DNA of 64,000 nucleotides from Entomomonas sp945283395 (GTDB taxonomy: Bacteria; Pseudomonadota; Gammaproteobacteria; Pseudomonadales; Pseudomonadaceae): NCBI GenBank assembly GCA_946480835.1, contig CAMLLC010000003.1, positions 62,001 to 126,000 on the forward strand, written 5' to 3'. The notes below the pieces were generated by a model that worked only from the letters and a program-made list of their open reading frames with translations, had not been told where the DNA came from and did not search any database. A program made the translations under genes and the position numbers. Positions 44,892-54,506 of the stretch are shown piece after piece (the first letter of the stretch is position 1; every line of letters begins with the position of its first letter).

Positions 44892-44912
44892 AGGGGTCAT
44901 ATGACCCCTTTC
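44892..44912 (+). terminator. adhP terminator
   Basis: AGGGGTCATATGACCCCT (44892-44909) is a perfect palindrome followed by TTCATATTT, 23 bases after the adhP stop. The stem would open at its centre to a CATATG loop. Confidence 0.75.
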
Positions 44913-45027
44913 ATATTTAAATTAGCCAACGCTATAAATTGTTGCCCTTAAGAAAAAAATCATAATTAAATCTATTAATAGCTTTTATACTTTTTAATTT
45001 TTATACATAGTATGATATTACTACTGT

Positions 45028-45369
45028 TTAGCTACGGAAGATAAAGAAAACTGCACCTAACATGCAAAATCCAGCCCACAAATAGTCTAATTTTAGCGGC
45101 TGATTCATCACAAAAAGGCTAAAAGGCACAAAAACACTTAGCGTGATAACTTCTTGCATAATTTTTAACTGGCCTAATGATAATTGGGTATACCCTATTC
45201 TATTTGCAGGCACTTGAATTAAATATTCACCTAACGCTATTCCCCAGCTAACCAAAGCAGCAATAAACCAAGGCTTACTTTGCATATTACGTAAATGTCC
45301 ATACCATGCAAAGGTCATAAATAAATTAGAAACCGTTAACATTAATGCGGTAATTAACCAAACTGGCAT
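45028..45369 (-). CDS. DUF486/DMT-like small membrane protein
   Basis: 113 residues with four hydrophobic helices (about 3-23, 32-50, 71-88 and 94-111). TFAWYGHLRN and PANRIGYTQLSLGQLKIMQE are typical of the DUF486 family, related to small drug/metabolite transporters. Substrate unknown. It is a single gene beside adhP, on the other strand. Confidence 0.85.
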   Translation of the reverse strand: MPVWLITALMLTVSNLFMTFAWYGHLRNMQSKPWFIAALVSWGIALGEYLIQVPANRIGYTQLSLGQLKIMQEVITLSVFVPFSLFVMNQPLKLDYLWAGFCMLGAVFFIFRS

Positions 45370-45594
45370 GGTGCACCTTTTAAAAAAATAAAAGCTATTT
45401 TAATCTTTACAATAAAAAGAGCTAATGTTTTATACTAAATGTCTAGAGCTTATTGAGAAATGTTACTTTTATAGGCTAACACAGCAATCACCCTAGCTAA
45501 TAATATATCTATTACCCTTGCATTCAAACTTTGCTTATTGTTAACTTTGGTGGAATAAATATCGGCTATCGAACGGTTTATTTATAAATAACAG

Positions 45595-47346
45595 TTAAAA
45601 TTTTAAACCTGCCTCTACACTCATAAAATCTCTATCTGTCCATCTATTATAACGTCCTCCAAAAAAATTAGTATAATTTAACCCTATGTAATAGGTTCTT
45701 AAATATTCAGCGGTCATTCCTACACTTAGCGCTTTTCTATCTTTAATAAACACCGCTTCATTACTTGGCGAATAGCCTTGCATATCCTGTAACCAAATTA
45801 TAGTTGGCTTTAAGGTTAAACGGGGAACCCATATATTTCTATATTGCCATTCACTTGCTATTCTATAACCCCAAGCGAAACGAGTAGTAAAACCGTCTTT
45901 TTCACAATAACGACTAGCTATATAACAAGCTGAACTATTACCAAAAACCGCATCTTGCCCATAAAGTGTATCGCTATTTAAGCCAGCCACGTAGATCATA
46001 CCTAGTGAGCTAGTCAAGGTGAATTGATTGGCTCCCATTACTTCATTAGCCGTTTTAGTTAGGCTGGTTTGAAATTGACTAATTGGCTTTCTATCATATC
46101 CTTTCACTTTTTGTTGATTTATTAGCGGGTTATTGATAGCTATCGTACGATTAAACAATTGTACTGTATTAATCTGAATAGGCATATTAGGACGATAACT
46201 AAACTCGCCTCGCCAAATAAGATCAGCAGCCAAGTCTTTGTTAAAGCTTATGCCATAAAGACGAATATGTTCAGGATAGTCAATATAGTAGCTAGAACGA
46301 CCTGCTAACCAAATGGGAGCTAAGCTGCCTAAGCTATGAGCTTTATTAATAGCGGTTTGGTTAGCTGTACGTCCATTTACAAAACCGCTACGGCTATGAT
46401 AATTGATAAAGTAAATACCTATATCTGTTTCAATAGGAGTGAAGTAATAATGCGCAGCTAAGCCAAATTGACCGGTGCGGCTAGCTCTATGATCCCTCTC
46501 TCTAGCCACTAATACGCCCTCCTGATTGATAGCTAAGCCTGCTAGGGAGGCTAATTCCGTCTTAGAAAGCTGCTTAGTTCCTTGTAAAGTATGCAAATAC
46601 TTATTACAACCATGGGTAGTGTAATCATTATCAGCCCAAAAAGTTCCGCAATTACCATTAATAGCTGGTCGCCAAGCTAACTGATAAAAAAATTCACCCG
46701 ATAAATTATCGCTAATTTGTTGAGAGAGATAGAGAAGTGAGACTGGTGTGCGTTCTACTCTAGTATCCATATCTGGCCGCCAGCCCTCTCTCTTATCAAC
46801 AGGATTAATGACATTAATACCGCCATCAATATAACGCTCTTCTCCCCAGTTAAGGAGTTGTTGGCCAAGCTTAATAGTCCCCTGTTTAGTTACTAGTTGA
46901 TAATGATGATATACAAAAGCTTGTTGCCATTCTGCACCGCTTGATCTATCGCTAATATAACGGGCTTTATCACTTATCTTACTAAAAGCGGCTGTTTGAT
47001 CTTTAGTGACAAAGTCATACCAATATTGACCGCTTATTACTAAACCAGAATTAAAATATTTAAGATGAAGGCTATGTTTACCTTTTACCAAGCGCGAAAA
47101 ACTATCAGTTTTTTTAAAATTTAAGCGGCTATTATCAGAAGAAGTAGCAAACCCTCTACCTGCATTGTTATAGCCTATAAAATGATGATTTGGTTTTGCT
47201 AAAGACCAATTATTTTTAATGGATAATTTAGTCTCAAACTCCCCCTCGAAAGGGCCAATACTAAAAGGTAAAGCAAGACAAGTTAAACTAACAAAGAAGA
47301 GAATAACAAGGAAAAAAATAATAGCTAATTGATGATAACGAAACAA
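45595..47346 (-). CDS. DUF1302-family outer-membrane protein
   Basis: 583 residues. A hydrophobic signal (about 8-26, ending CLALP) precedes a long beta-rich domain with KLGQQLLNWGEERYIDGGIN, INPVDKREGWRPDMDTRVER and TPVSLLYLSQQIS, features of DUF1302 proteins. The end MSVEAGLKF gives a C-terminal Phe, as in outer-membrane barrels. In Pseudomonas such genes usually sit with a DUF1329 gene and have been linked to lipid or hydrophobic-compound traffic; here no DUF1329 partner is present. The start is a TTG with only a distant GAGGGG upstream. Confidence 0.78.
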   Translation of the reverse strand: MFRYHQLAIIFFLVILFFVSLTCLALPFSIGPFEGEFETKLSIKNNWSLAKPNHHFIGYNNAGRGFATSSDNSRLNFKKTDSFSRLVKGKHSLHLKYFNSGLVISGQYWYDFVTKDQTAAFSKISDKARYISDRSSGAEWQQAFVYHHYQLVTKQGTIKLGQQLLNWGEERYIDGGINVINPVDKREGWRPDMDTRVERTPVSLLYLSQQISDNLSGEFFYQLAWRPAINGNCGTFWADNDYTTHGCNKYLHTLQGTKQLSKTELASLAGLAINQEGVLVARERDHRASRTGQFGLAAHYYFTPIETDIGIYFINYHSRSGFVNGRTANQTAINKAHSLGSLAPIWLAGRSSYYIDYPEHIRLYGISFNKDLAADLIWRGEFSYRPNMPIQINTVQLFNRTIAINNPLINQQKVKGYDRKPISQFQTSLTKTANEVMGANQFTLTSSLGMIYVAGLNSDTLYGQDAVFGNSSACYIASRYCEKDGFTTRFAWGYRIASEWQYRNIWVPRLTLKPTIIWLQDMQGYSPSNEAVFIKDRKALSVGMTAEYLRTYYIGLNYTNFFGGRYNRWTDRDFMSVEAGLKF

Positions 47347-47368
47347 TGCTACGGGTTCCCCTCAGAAT

Positions 47369-47400
47369 CCCCCTAATAGGCTAGGCTTGCAATTAGGGGG
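47369..47400 (-). terminator. Hairpin after fabI
   Basis: CCCCCTAAT (47369-47377) pairs with ATTAGGGGG (47392-47400), eight bases past the fabI stop on the minus strand. No U-run follows, so the strength is uncertain. It separates the yej-fabI unit from the DUF1302 gene. Confidence 0.5.
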
Positions 47401-47408
47401 TTAACTTG

Positions 47409-48203
47409 TTATTCCTCTAAAGACCCCATAGCAGTGGTATTAAAACCACCATCTACATAGAGTATTTCCCCAGAAATACCAGACGCTAAGTCAGAACATA
47501 AGAAAGCAGCAGCGTTACCAACCTCTTCAATAGTAACATTACGGCGTAGAGGAGTTTGCCGCTCATTAGCCGCTAACATCTTGCGAAAACTCTTAATACC
47601 AGAAGCAGCTAAGGTGCGAATAGGGCCTGCTGAAATAGCATTAACTCTAGTCCCTTCTGGACCTAAACTACCAGCTAAATAACGTACTCCTGCTTCAAGA
47701 CTAGCTTTAGCCATACCCATTACATTGTAATTAGGCATAGTTCGCTCGGCACCTAAATAAGATAAGGTCAGCAATGAACCATTACGTTTTTCCATCATTT
47801 TACGGCCTGCTTTAGCCAATGCAACAAAGCTATAAGAGCTTATATCATGAGCAATTTTAAAGCCTTCACGGGTAGTAACTGAGGTAAAATCTCCATCCAA
47901 TTGATCGCCAGGGGCAAAACCAACCGCATGTACTATGCCATCTAAACCATCCCATTTTTTACTAAGCTCAATGAACACTTGAGCTATTTGTTCATCACTT
48001 GCTACATCACAAGGGAAGCAAAGCGCTTTACTTGATCCCCAATTTTCAGCAAATTCTTCAACACGACCCTTAAGTTTGTCATTTTGATAGGTAAAAGCAA
48101 GTTCAGCACCTTCACGGTACATAGCAGCTGCAATTCCAGAAGCTATTGATAATTTACTGGCAACACCTACTATTAATATGCGCTTACCTTTTAAAAAACC
48201 CAT
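47409..48203 (-). CDS. fabI: Enoyl-ACP reductase [NADH]
   Basis: 264 residues; last reduction in each cycle of fatty-acid elongation and the classic target of triclosan. The short-chain dehydrogenase fold has VGVASKLSIASGIAAAMYRE at the cofactor site, and the catalytic residues are Tyr149, Tyr159 and Lys166 (SYLGAERTMPNYNVMGMAKA). It starts three bases after yejF. The order yejA-yejB-yejE-yejF-fabI is the one seen in Pseudomonas. Confidence 0.96.
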   Translation of the reverse strand: MGFLKGKRILIVGVASKLSIASGIAAAMYREGAELAFTYQNDKLKGRVEEFAENWGSSKALCFPCDVASDEQIAQVFIELSKKWDGLDGIVHAVGFAPGDQLDGDFTSVTTREGFKIAHDISSYSFVALAKAGRKMMEKRNGSLLTLSYLGAERTMPNYNVMGMAKASLEAGVRYLAGSLGPEGTRVNAISAGPIRTLAASGIKSFRKMLAANERQTPLRRNVTIEEVGNAAAFLCSDLASGISGEILYVDGGFNTTAMGSLEE

Positions 48204-48206
48204 AAT

Positions 48207-49835
48207 TTATTCCTCATTTGGAGCTGTTTGATGATCATTAAGAGGTGCTAAAAAAGCAGCCTCTAATAGTTGTTTAGTATAGGGATGTTGCGGAGAGGAA
48301 AAGAGCTGTTCAGCTAACCCTTTTTCTACCACATGCCCAGCTTTAATCACCATCAATTGATGGCTAAGCGCTTTAATTACAGCCAGATCATGGCTGATGA
48401 ACAAATAGGCGATATTATACTTCTCTTGCAATTTTCGAAGAAGTTCTATCACTTGTTTTTGGACTGTTCTATCCAATGCTGAGGTAGGTTCATCTAATAA
48501 GATAAGAGAAGGTTTGAGCACTAAAGCTCTTGCAATAGCAATACGTTGCCGCTGCCCACCAGAAAATTCATGGGGGTAGCGATGCATAGAATCAGCCTCA
48601 AGACCTACCTCATTTAGGACATTAATGATAGCAGTTTCTTGTTGCTCTCGCGAACCTATCTTATGAATTTTTAATCCTTCGCCTATTATTTGCCCTATTG
48701 ACATACGAGGACTAAGACTACCATATGGGTCTTGGAAAACAACTTGCATTTGGCGACGAACAGCACGCATTTGTGCTTGACTGTAGTTTGCTATATTAAG
48801 ACCCTGAAAATTAATACGCCCATGGCATTTAATCAATTTTAAAATAGCTAAGCCAAGGGTAGACTTACCTGAACCACTTTCGCCAACAATACCTAAGGTT
48901 TCGCCTTGTCTTATCGTAAGGTCAATCCCATCTACCGCACGAAAATAATCTTGCTGCCTATGCAAAAGTTTTTTAGGTAAAGGAAACCATACCTTAATAT
49001 CTTCCACTCTTAATAACTCTGCGCCAAGTTCTTTACCAGAAGGAGTACCACTAGGTTCAGCAGCTAGTAACTGACGGGTATATGGATGTTGTGGGCATTT
49101 AAATAATTCTTCACAACTGGCTTGCTCAACTATCTTGCCCAGCTGCATAACGCAGATATCATGGGCTATACGCTTCACTATATTAAGATCATGGCTAATA
49201 ATTAGCAAAGACATACCTAACCGTGCTTGAAGATCTTTTAATAGCTCTAAAATTTTTAGTTGTACAGTTACATCTAGCGCTGTAGTGGGTTCATCGGCAA
49301 TCAACAGCTCTGGCTCACAGGCTAATGCCATAGCAATCATAACTCTTTGCCTTTGCCCGCCAGAAAGTTGATGCGGATAACTAAGTAGTTTGGTTGGTGG
49401 TTTATCAATACCTACTAGCTCAAGCAGCTCTAAAATACGCTGTTCTAATGCTTTACCCCGTAGCCCTTTATGAAGTTGTAAAACTTCACCTATTTGTTTA
49501 CTGACCGTATGTAAAGGATTCAAGGAAGTCATAGGCTCTTGAAAAACCATAGCTATTCTATTCCCTCTAATAGCCCTGAGTTTTCTTGGCGATAGAGTAA
49601 GTAAATCTTGTCCTTGATAGATAATTGAACCAGTAGGATTGCAAGCCATAGGATAAGGTAACAACCGTAAAATCGAAAGCGCTGTAATAGATTTACCCGA
49701 ACCACTTTCACCTACTAAAGCTAAGGTTTGTGCTGGCTTGATAGCAAAAGTTACTTGATCTACTACCCGTTTTTCATTATTGCCTTCCTTGAAGGCTACC
49801 GAGAGGTCACGGATTGCTAGAAGATTCTCTGTCAT
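48207..49835 (-). CDS. yejF: Oligopeptide ABC transporter, double ATP-binding protein
   Basis: 542 residues with two complete ABC domains. The first has ALVGESGSGKSITALSILRL, LSGGQRQRVMIA and LLIADEPTTALDV; the second has GIVGESGSGKSTLGLAI, FSGGQRQRIAIARAL and LILLDEPTSALD. It powers YejBE import of peptides (microcin C and antimicrobial peptides in E. coli and relatives). The ATG at 49835 gives MTENLLAIRDLSVAF, matching the family; a TTG at 49844 overlaps the yejE stop and would add three residues. Confidence 0.94.
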   Translation of the reverse strand: MTENLLAIRDLSVAFKEGNNEKRVVDQVTFAIKPAQTLALVGESGSGKSITALSILRLLPYPMACNPTGSIIYQGQDLLTLSPRKLRAIRGNRIAMVFQEPMTSLNPLHTVSKQIGEVLQLHKGLRGKALEQRILELLELVGIDKPPTKLLSYPHQLSGGQRQRVMIAMALACEPELLIADEPTTALDVTVQLKILELLKDLQARLGMSLLIISHDLNIVKRIAHDICVMQLGKIVEQASCEELFKCPQHPYTRQLLAAEPSGTPSGKELGAELLRVEDIKVWFPLPKKLLHRQQDYFRAVDGIDLTIRQGETLGIVGESGSGKSTLGLAILKLIKCHGRINFQGLNIANYSQAQMRAVRRQMQVVFQDPYGSLSPRMSIGQIIGEGLKIHKIGSREQQETAIINVLNEVGLEADSMHRYPHEFSGGQRQRIAIARALVLKPSLILLDEPTSALDRTVQKQVIELLRKLQEKYNIAYLFISHDLAVIKALSHQLMVIKAGHVVEKGLAEQLFSSPQHPYTKQLLEAAFLAPLNDHQTAPNEE

Positions 49836-49840
49836 AATAG

Positions 49841-50878
49841 TCAACGTCTAGGATCAAATGCATCACGAGCCGCCTCACCAATGAATACCAGTAATGACAA
49901 CATGATAGCTAACACAGAAAAAGCACTAATACCAAGCCAAGGCGCTTGTAAATTTTCTTTACCCTGTTTAACAAGCTCTCCTAAAGAAGCCGCCCCAGGA
50001 GGTAGGCCAAACCCTAAAAAATCTAAAGAGGTCAACGTCCCTATAGCACCAGTGAGTAGAAAAGGTAAAAAGGTCATGGTAGATACCATGGCATTAGGTA
50101 AAATATGTTTAAACATTATAGCTGAATTTCTCATACCTAACGCCCTTGCCGCTCTAACATATTCAAAATTTCGGCCTCGTAAAAATTCAGCTCTTACCAC
50201 ATCAACCAACGCCATCCATGAAAAAAGTAACATAATACCTAATAACCACCAAAAATTAGGTTGTACAAAGCTAGCCAAGATAATCAACATATAAAGCATG
50301 GGTAAACCAGACCAGACCTCAATAAAGCGCTGCCCTGCTAAATCTATCCAACCACCATAAAAACCTTGTAATGCCCCCACTACAATGCCTAATACTGAGC
50401 TAATAAGGGTTAAGCTAAAAGCAAATAAGATAGATACTCTAAAACCATAGATAATACGAGCTAATACATCTCTTCCCTGATCATCAGTTCCTAGCCAATT
50501 TTGCAGCGAAGGAGGTGAAGGGACTGGCTCTGTTAGATCATAATTAATACTTTGATAATTAAAGCGAATCAGCGGCCAAATCATCCAACCCCCTTTTTCA
50601 TTAATAGCATTTTGAATATAGGGCCCTTTATAATTGGCCTCTAACGGGAGTGGTTGTTGGTTGCTGAATACGTCTTCGTTATAACGTACAAATACAGGGA
50701 AATACCATTGGTTATCGTAACGTAGCACTAAGGGTTTATCATTAGCAATAATTTCAGTGCCTAAACTGATAATAAAAAGGGTAATGAAGATCCACAAACA
50801 ATACCAACCCCTTTTATTCGCCTTAAAGCGCGCAAAGCGACGTTGATTGAGTGGGGAAAGCTGTAGCATTAATCCCAT
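49841..50878 (-). CDS. yejE: Oligopeptide ABC transporter permease
   Basis: 345 residues. The N-terminus LSPLNQRRFARFKANKRGW and LIANDKPLVLRYDNQWYFPV-like text (EIIANDKPLVLRYDNQWYFP) are typical of YejE. A binding-protein-dependent transport motif near EYVRAARALGMRNSAIMFKH contacts the ATPase. Five to six membrane helices. It starts three bases after yejB. An internal ATG at 50869 is equally possible as start. Confidence 0.94.
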   Translation of the reverse strand: MGLMLQLSPLNQRRFARFKANKRGWYCLWIFITLFIISLGTEIIANDKPLVLRYDNQWYFPVFVRYNEDVFSNQQPLPLEANYKGPYIQNAINEKGGWMIWPLIRFNYQSINYDLTEPVPSPPSLQNWLGTDDQGRDVLARIIYGFRVSILFAFSLTLISSVLGIVVGALQGFYGGWIDLAGQRFIEVWSGLPMLYMLIILASFVQPNFWWLLGIMLLFSWMALVDVVRAEFLRGRNFEYVRAARALGMRNSAIMFKHILPNAMVSTMTFLPFLLTGAIGTLTSLDFLGFGLPPGAASLGELVKQGKENLQAPWLGISAFSVLAIMLSLLVFIGEAARDAFDPRR

Positions 50879-50881
50879 AGA

Positions 50882-51964
50882 TCAACGCTCCCTATTAGCA
50901 AAGTCAATACGAGGATCAACCAAATGATAACAAAAATCACCTACTAATTTCATCACTAACCCTATTAAGGTAAAAATGAAGAGCGAACCAAATACCACGG
51001 GATAATCTCTGCTGATAGCAGACTCATAACCAAGTAGCCCTAAACCATCTAATGAAAAAATAACTTCAATAAGGAACGAACCTGTAAAAAAAAGCCCTGT
51101 AAAAGCAGCAGGAAAACCAGCAATAACGATAAGCATTGCATTCCTTAATACATGTCCATAAAGTACTTGCCTTTCAGATAGCCCTTTAGCCCTTGCAGTT
51201 ATGACATATTGTTTACCTATTTCATCTAAAAAACTATTTTTTGTCAAAAAAGTTAAAGTAGCAAAGTTTCCAATAACCAATGCCGTAATAGGCAATGCCA
51301 AATGCCAAAAATAATCTTTGATTTTACCCCATGCAGTTAGTAGATTAAAATTATTAGAAGTGAGCCCTTTTAAGGGGAACCAATCAAAATAACTACCGCC
51401 AGCAAAGACGATTATTAACATAATAGCAAATAAGAAAGCAGGAATAGCATAACCTATGATAATGGCGGTACTAGTCCACATATCAAATTTACTGCCATGA
51501 TGAACTGCTTTAGCTATACCTAACGGAATGGAAACCAGATACATAATAAGGGTACTCCATAAACCTAGCGATATAGATACTGGCATTTTCTCTAAAATGA
51601 GATCTGTCACCTTAGCATCTCTATAGAAGCTTTGGCCCAAATCAAAAGTAAGATAATTTTTAATCATTATTAAAAAACGTTCTGTTGCTGGTTTATCAAA
51701 GCCATACATCTTTTCAATTTCTTTAATAAGTTCAGGATCAAGACCTTGTGCCCCTCTATATCCATTAGCTGTCGCAACTTCTGCCCCACCCCCACTCACT
51801 CGCCCCGTTGCGCCACCAGTAGCTGCATCTAATCCTTGCAGGTGTGCGATGGTTTGTTCCACTGGCCCACCGGGTGCTGCTTGAATAATAATAAAATTAA
51901 GCAACAAAATACCAAATAAAGTAGGAATAATAAGAAATAATCGCCTTAAAATATAATCAGACAT
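50882..51964 (-). CDS. yejB: Oligopeptide ABC transporter permease
   Basis: 360 residues starting MSDYILRRLFLIIPTLFGIL, with IIQAAPGGPVEQ and the coupling motif YVITARAKGLSERQVLYGHV. An Ala/Gly-rich loop (residues 45-70) precedes the second helix, as in Pseudomonas YejB. Partner of YejE in the membrane channel. Its ATG abuts the yejA stop with no spacer. Confidence 0.95.
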   Translation of the reverse strand: MSDYILRRLFLIIPTLFGILLLNFIIIQAAPGGPVEQTIAHLQGLDAATGGATGRVSGGGAEVATANGYRGAQGLDPELIKEIEKMYGFDKPATERFLIMIKNYLTFDLGQSFYRDAKVTDLILEKMPVSISLGLWSTLIMYLVSIPLGIAKAVHHGSKFDMWTSTAIIIGYAIPAFLFAIMLIIVFAGGSYFDWFPLKGLTSNNFNLLTAWGKIKDYFWHLALPITALVIGNFATLTFLTKNSFLDEIGKQYVITARAKGLSERQVLYGHVLRNAMLIVIAGFPAAFTGLFFTGSFLIEVIFSLDGLGLLGYESAISRDYPVVFGSLFIFTLIGLVMKLVGDFCYHLVDPRIDFANRER

Positions 51965-53857
51965 TTATTGTTTTCCTAACTGTTTGGAATCATCAGAACG
52001 TTGCATATCAGCTTTAACTGCTGGTGTTGCTATAGCTGTTGCTGCATCTTTAGTTTTTTCTGTAGCCAGCGACCACCAAGTAAAAAGCCCTATATCATAC
52101 TGGGGAGCTATTGAAGGTTGACCAAATTTGTTCCAATAGGCAATTCGATATTTATCTGTATAATAATTCCATACAAGATAATAACCCCATTGTAATAATC
52201 TATCTAAAGCCCTAGCATGTAGCACTAAGCTCTCTCTAGTATCCGCTTTAATAAGTTGCTCTAGAAGAATATCTACCGCGGGATCTTTAATGCCTATAAC
52301 ATTCATACTACTAGGCTGATCCGCACTAGCCGAAGACCAGTAACTACGCTGTTCATTACCAGGAGAATTACTTTGTGACCAAGCAAAAGATATCATGTCA
52401 TAATCGCGACTGCGCAATCTATTAACAAACTGAGCCACATCAACTCGTCTCACTTCCATGTCGATTCCTATTTCTGCCAAATTAGCTCGAAAAGGCAAAA
52501 TTACCCGCTCTAAATTAGCCTGCGCTAGTAAGAACTCAAACTTAAGTTGGTTACCCTCTTTATTAACCATTTTACCATTTTTTATTGAGTAACCCGCCTC
52601 ATGGAGAATTTGATAAGCTCTACGCTGCTGCTCTCTAATAATACCAGAACCATCTGAGGTAGGCGCAGTAAAGATTTTTTCAAAAACCTCAGGAGGAACC
52701 TTATCGCGCAAAGGCTCTAAAATAGCTAATTCTGCCTCCGTTGGTAACTCATTAGCCGCCATTTCAGAGTTCTCAAAATAACTGCTTAACCTTTTGTAAC
52801 TGTTATAAAAGAGCTGTCTATTTGACCATTCAAAATCAAACAACAAGCTAATAGCTTGTCTTACTTTTTTATCATGAAAAACAGGTCGTCTAATATTAAA
52901 AATAAACCCTTGAATTGTCGCAATATTATGATTATCTAATTCTTTTTTAATAATTTTGCCTTCTTTTAAAGCAGGGCAATTATAACCTTTCGCCCAATCT
53001 TTAGCAGAATATTCTAAATTAAAATCAAACTGCCCTGCTTTAAAAGCTTCCAGCGCTACTGACATATCTCTAAAATAATCAACTGTAATAATATCAAAAT
53101 TATAAAACCCTGCTACTACTGGCAAATCTTTAGCCCACCAATTTTTAACACGTTCAAAACGGATAGAGGACCCTGCTTTAATTTGTGTTATCTGATAAGG
53201 GCCACTTCCTAACGGTATAGTTAAATTAGTAGCAGTAAATTTTTTACCTTGCCACCAGTGTTTAGGTAACACTGGCAGCTCTCCTACTATCATAGGCAAT
53301 TCTCTGTTATTACTTTGCTTAAATGTAAAAAGTACTTGATGCTTGCCTTCAGCTATCACTTGCTTGATATCCGCATAATACTGACGATAGAAAGGGCTAC
53401 CTTGTTCTTTTAAGATATTAAAAGTAAATACCACATCTTCTGCAGTTATAGGGTGGCCATCATTAAATTTGGCCTTTGGTCTTAAGTAAAAACGAACCCA
53501 ACTAGCATCGGGGGCTTTTTCTATTTTTTCAGCAACGAGGCCATACACTGTATTAGGTTCATCAAGCGAGCGAATTGTTAAGGTATCATAGAGTAGGTTA
53601 AGATAACGAGCAGAATTACCTCTTTCTATAAAATCATTTAAACTATCATAGCTTCCAAAAGCTGATAATTTAAGTATTCCACCTTTTGGTGCATGAGGGT
53701 TGGTATAAGCAAAGTGAGTAAAATGAGCAGGATATTTAGGTGGTTCATCATAAAGTGTAATAGCATGTTGCGGCTTAGCTAACACGAGTCCAGCAACACA
53801 GCTTAAGGTAAAAGCTAGGATGATACGAGGTATGTTTTGTATCGTTATATCCGTCAT
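51965..53857 (-). CDS. yejA: Oligopeptide ABC transporter, periplasmic binding protein
   Basis: 630 residues. A signal peptide (about 1-28, ending VLAKP) leads to a family 5 solute-binding protein: YPAHFTHFAYTNPHAPKGG, NDFIERGNSARYLNLLYDTL, AKFNDGHPITAEDVVFTFN and LDNHNIATIQGFIFNIRRPV. The last 25 or so residues are a polar, Ala/Lys-rich extension. It captures peptides for YejBEF and is the first gene of the yejABEF-fabI run. Confidence 0.94.
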   Translation of the reverse strand: MTDITIQNIPRIILAFTLSCVAGLVLAKPQHAITLYDEPPKYPAHFTHFAYTNPHAPKGGILKLSAFGSYDSLNDFIERGNSARYLNLLYDTLTIRSLDEPNTVYGLVAEKIEKAPDASWVRFYLRPKAKFNDGHPITAEDVVFTFNILKEQGSPFYRQYYADIKQVIAEGKHQVLFTFKQSNNRELPMIVGELPVLPKHWWQGKKFTATNLTIPLGSGPYQITQIKAGSSIRFERVKNWWAKDLPVVAGFYNFDIITVDYFRDMSVALEAFKAGQFDFNLEYSAKDWAKGYNCPALKEGKIIKKELDNHNIATIQGFIFNIRRPVFHDKKVRQAISLLFDFEWSNRQLFYNSYKRLSSYFENSEMAANELPTEAELAILEPLRDKVPPEVFEKIFTAPTSDGSGIIREQQRRAYQILHEAGYSIKNGKMVNKEGNQLKFEFLLAQANLERVILPFRANLAEIGIDMEVRRVDVAQFVNRLRSRDYDMISFAWSQSNSPGNEQRSYWSSASADQPSSMNVIGIKDPAVDILLEQLIKADTRESLVLHARALDRLLQWGYYLVWNYYTDKYRIAYWNKFGQPSIAPQYDIGLFTWWSLATEKTKDAATAIATPAVKADMQRSDDSKQLGKQ

Positions 53858-54371
53858 CTATTCACTTCTTTAGTAACTATTGTATATAATCCCATTTATA
53901 AGGCGGAAGGGCGGAAGTTTGATAGCGCCTAACACACACTAGGTAAGACTCTGCTATCACTACTACGCAGGTTAGGCTATAATAATACTCTATCTGATGC
54001 TTTTATAGCAGCTATTTATGCTTGCTTACTTTGAAAAATAATCCTCTTGTCCAAGCCATCTCCCCAAATGGCTAATAACAGCCTTTACTACTTTTACTTT
54101 CTAATGCTTGGGGCTAGTTAAATAAAGTTTGCATCCCCTGTTAAATTAATAATTGTTGGGACAATATACTTATGAGAGCCAAAAATCACCATGAAAAGAT
54201 ATATGGCAACGAAATCAATTATAATAGTGTCAATATAACCACTAAAATGCTTTATAAAGCAGCTAGTTAATAAGTTGGCCCAGTTAATAGCTTGATTAAC
54301 CATACCTGAAAACGAAAAAAGTATCAAACTAATTTTTTAGTTTGATACTTAATATTAATTAACGCCCTGTT
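53858..54371. other. Mostly gene-free stretch between yejA and the cre operon
   Basis: About 510 bases. It holds the yejA promoter region (TATAAT-like sequences near 53882 and 53977), a short direct repeat GGCGGAAG at about 53904-53919, and the strong cre terminator at 54315-54350. A 69-codon minus-strand frame (54118-54327) starts inside that terminator and has one hydrophobic segment; I do not accept it as a gene. Confidence 0.45.
54315..54350 (-). terminator. Terminator of the cre operon
   Basis: AAGTATCAAACTAA (54319-54332) and TTAGTTTGATACTT (54337-54350) form a perfect 14-pair stem with a four-base loop. On the minus strand it runs into TTTTTTCGTTTTC. It lies 22 bases after the small ORF stop, so that ORF is inside the transcribed unit. 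Confidence 0.93.
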
Positions 54372-54506
54372 TCAGCTATTCTTTTTAGAAGGAGCAGAGA
54401 CAATCTGTTTAGCTTGTTGATTAGTTGCTAATAACCACTGGTTAATTTGCTTTTTTAAAGCTAACGCCAATTGTACATCTTCGCGCAGACCAACTACTCT
54501 ATTCAT
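54372..54506 (-). CDS. Small ORF (44 residues) coupled to creD
   Basis: The predicted peptide begins MNRVVGLREDVQLALALKKQ and ends APSKKNS. It looks like one amphipathic helix with a basic tail and no membrane segment. Its ATG lies in the last codons of creD (eight-base overlap, different frame), with AAGGAG within creD about eight bases upstream. A strong terminator follows 22 bases after its stop. Overlap, ribosome site and terminator position support a real, translationally coupled gene. I do not recognise the family; a CreD-associated regulator is speculation. Confidence 0.6.
   Translation of the reverse strand: MNRVVGLREDVQLALALKKQINQWLLATNQQAKQIVSAPSKKNS

Noticed and set aside
54118..54327. 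69-codon minus-strand frame with a hydrophobic segment
   Set aside because: Its start lies within the cre terminator and there is no ribosome site. A shorter start at 54301 is conceivable but unsupported.
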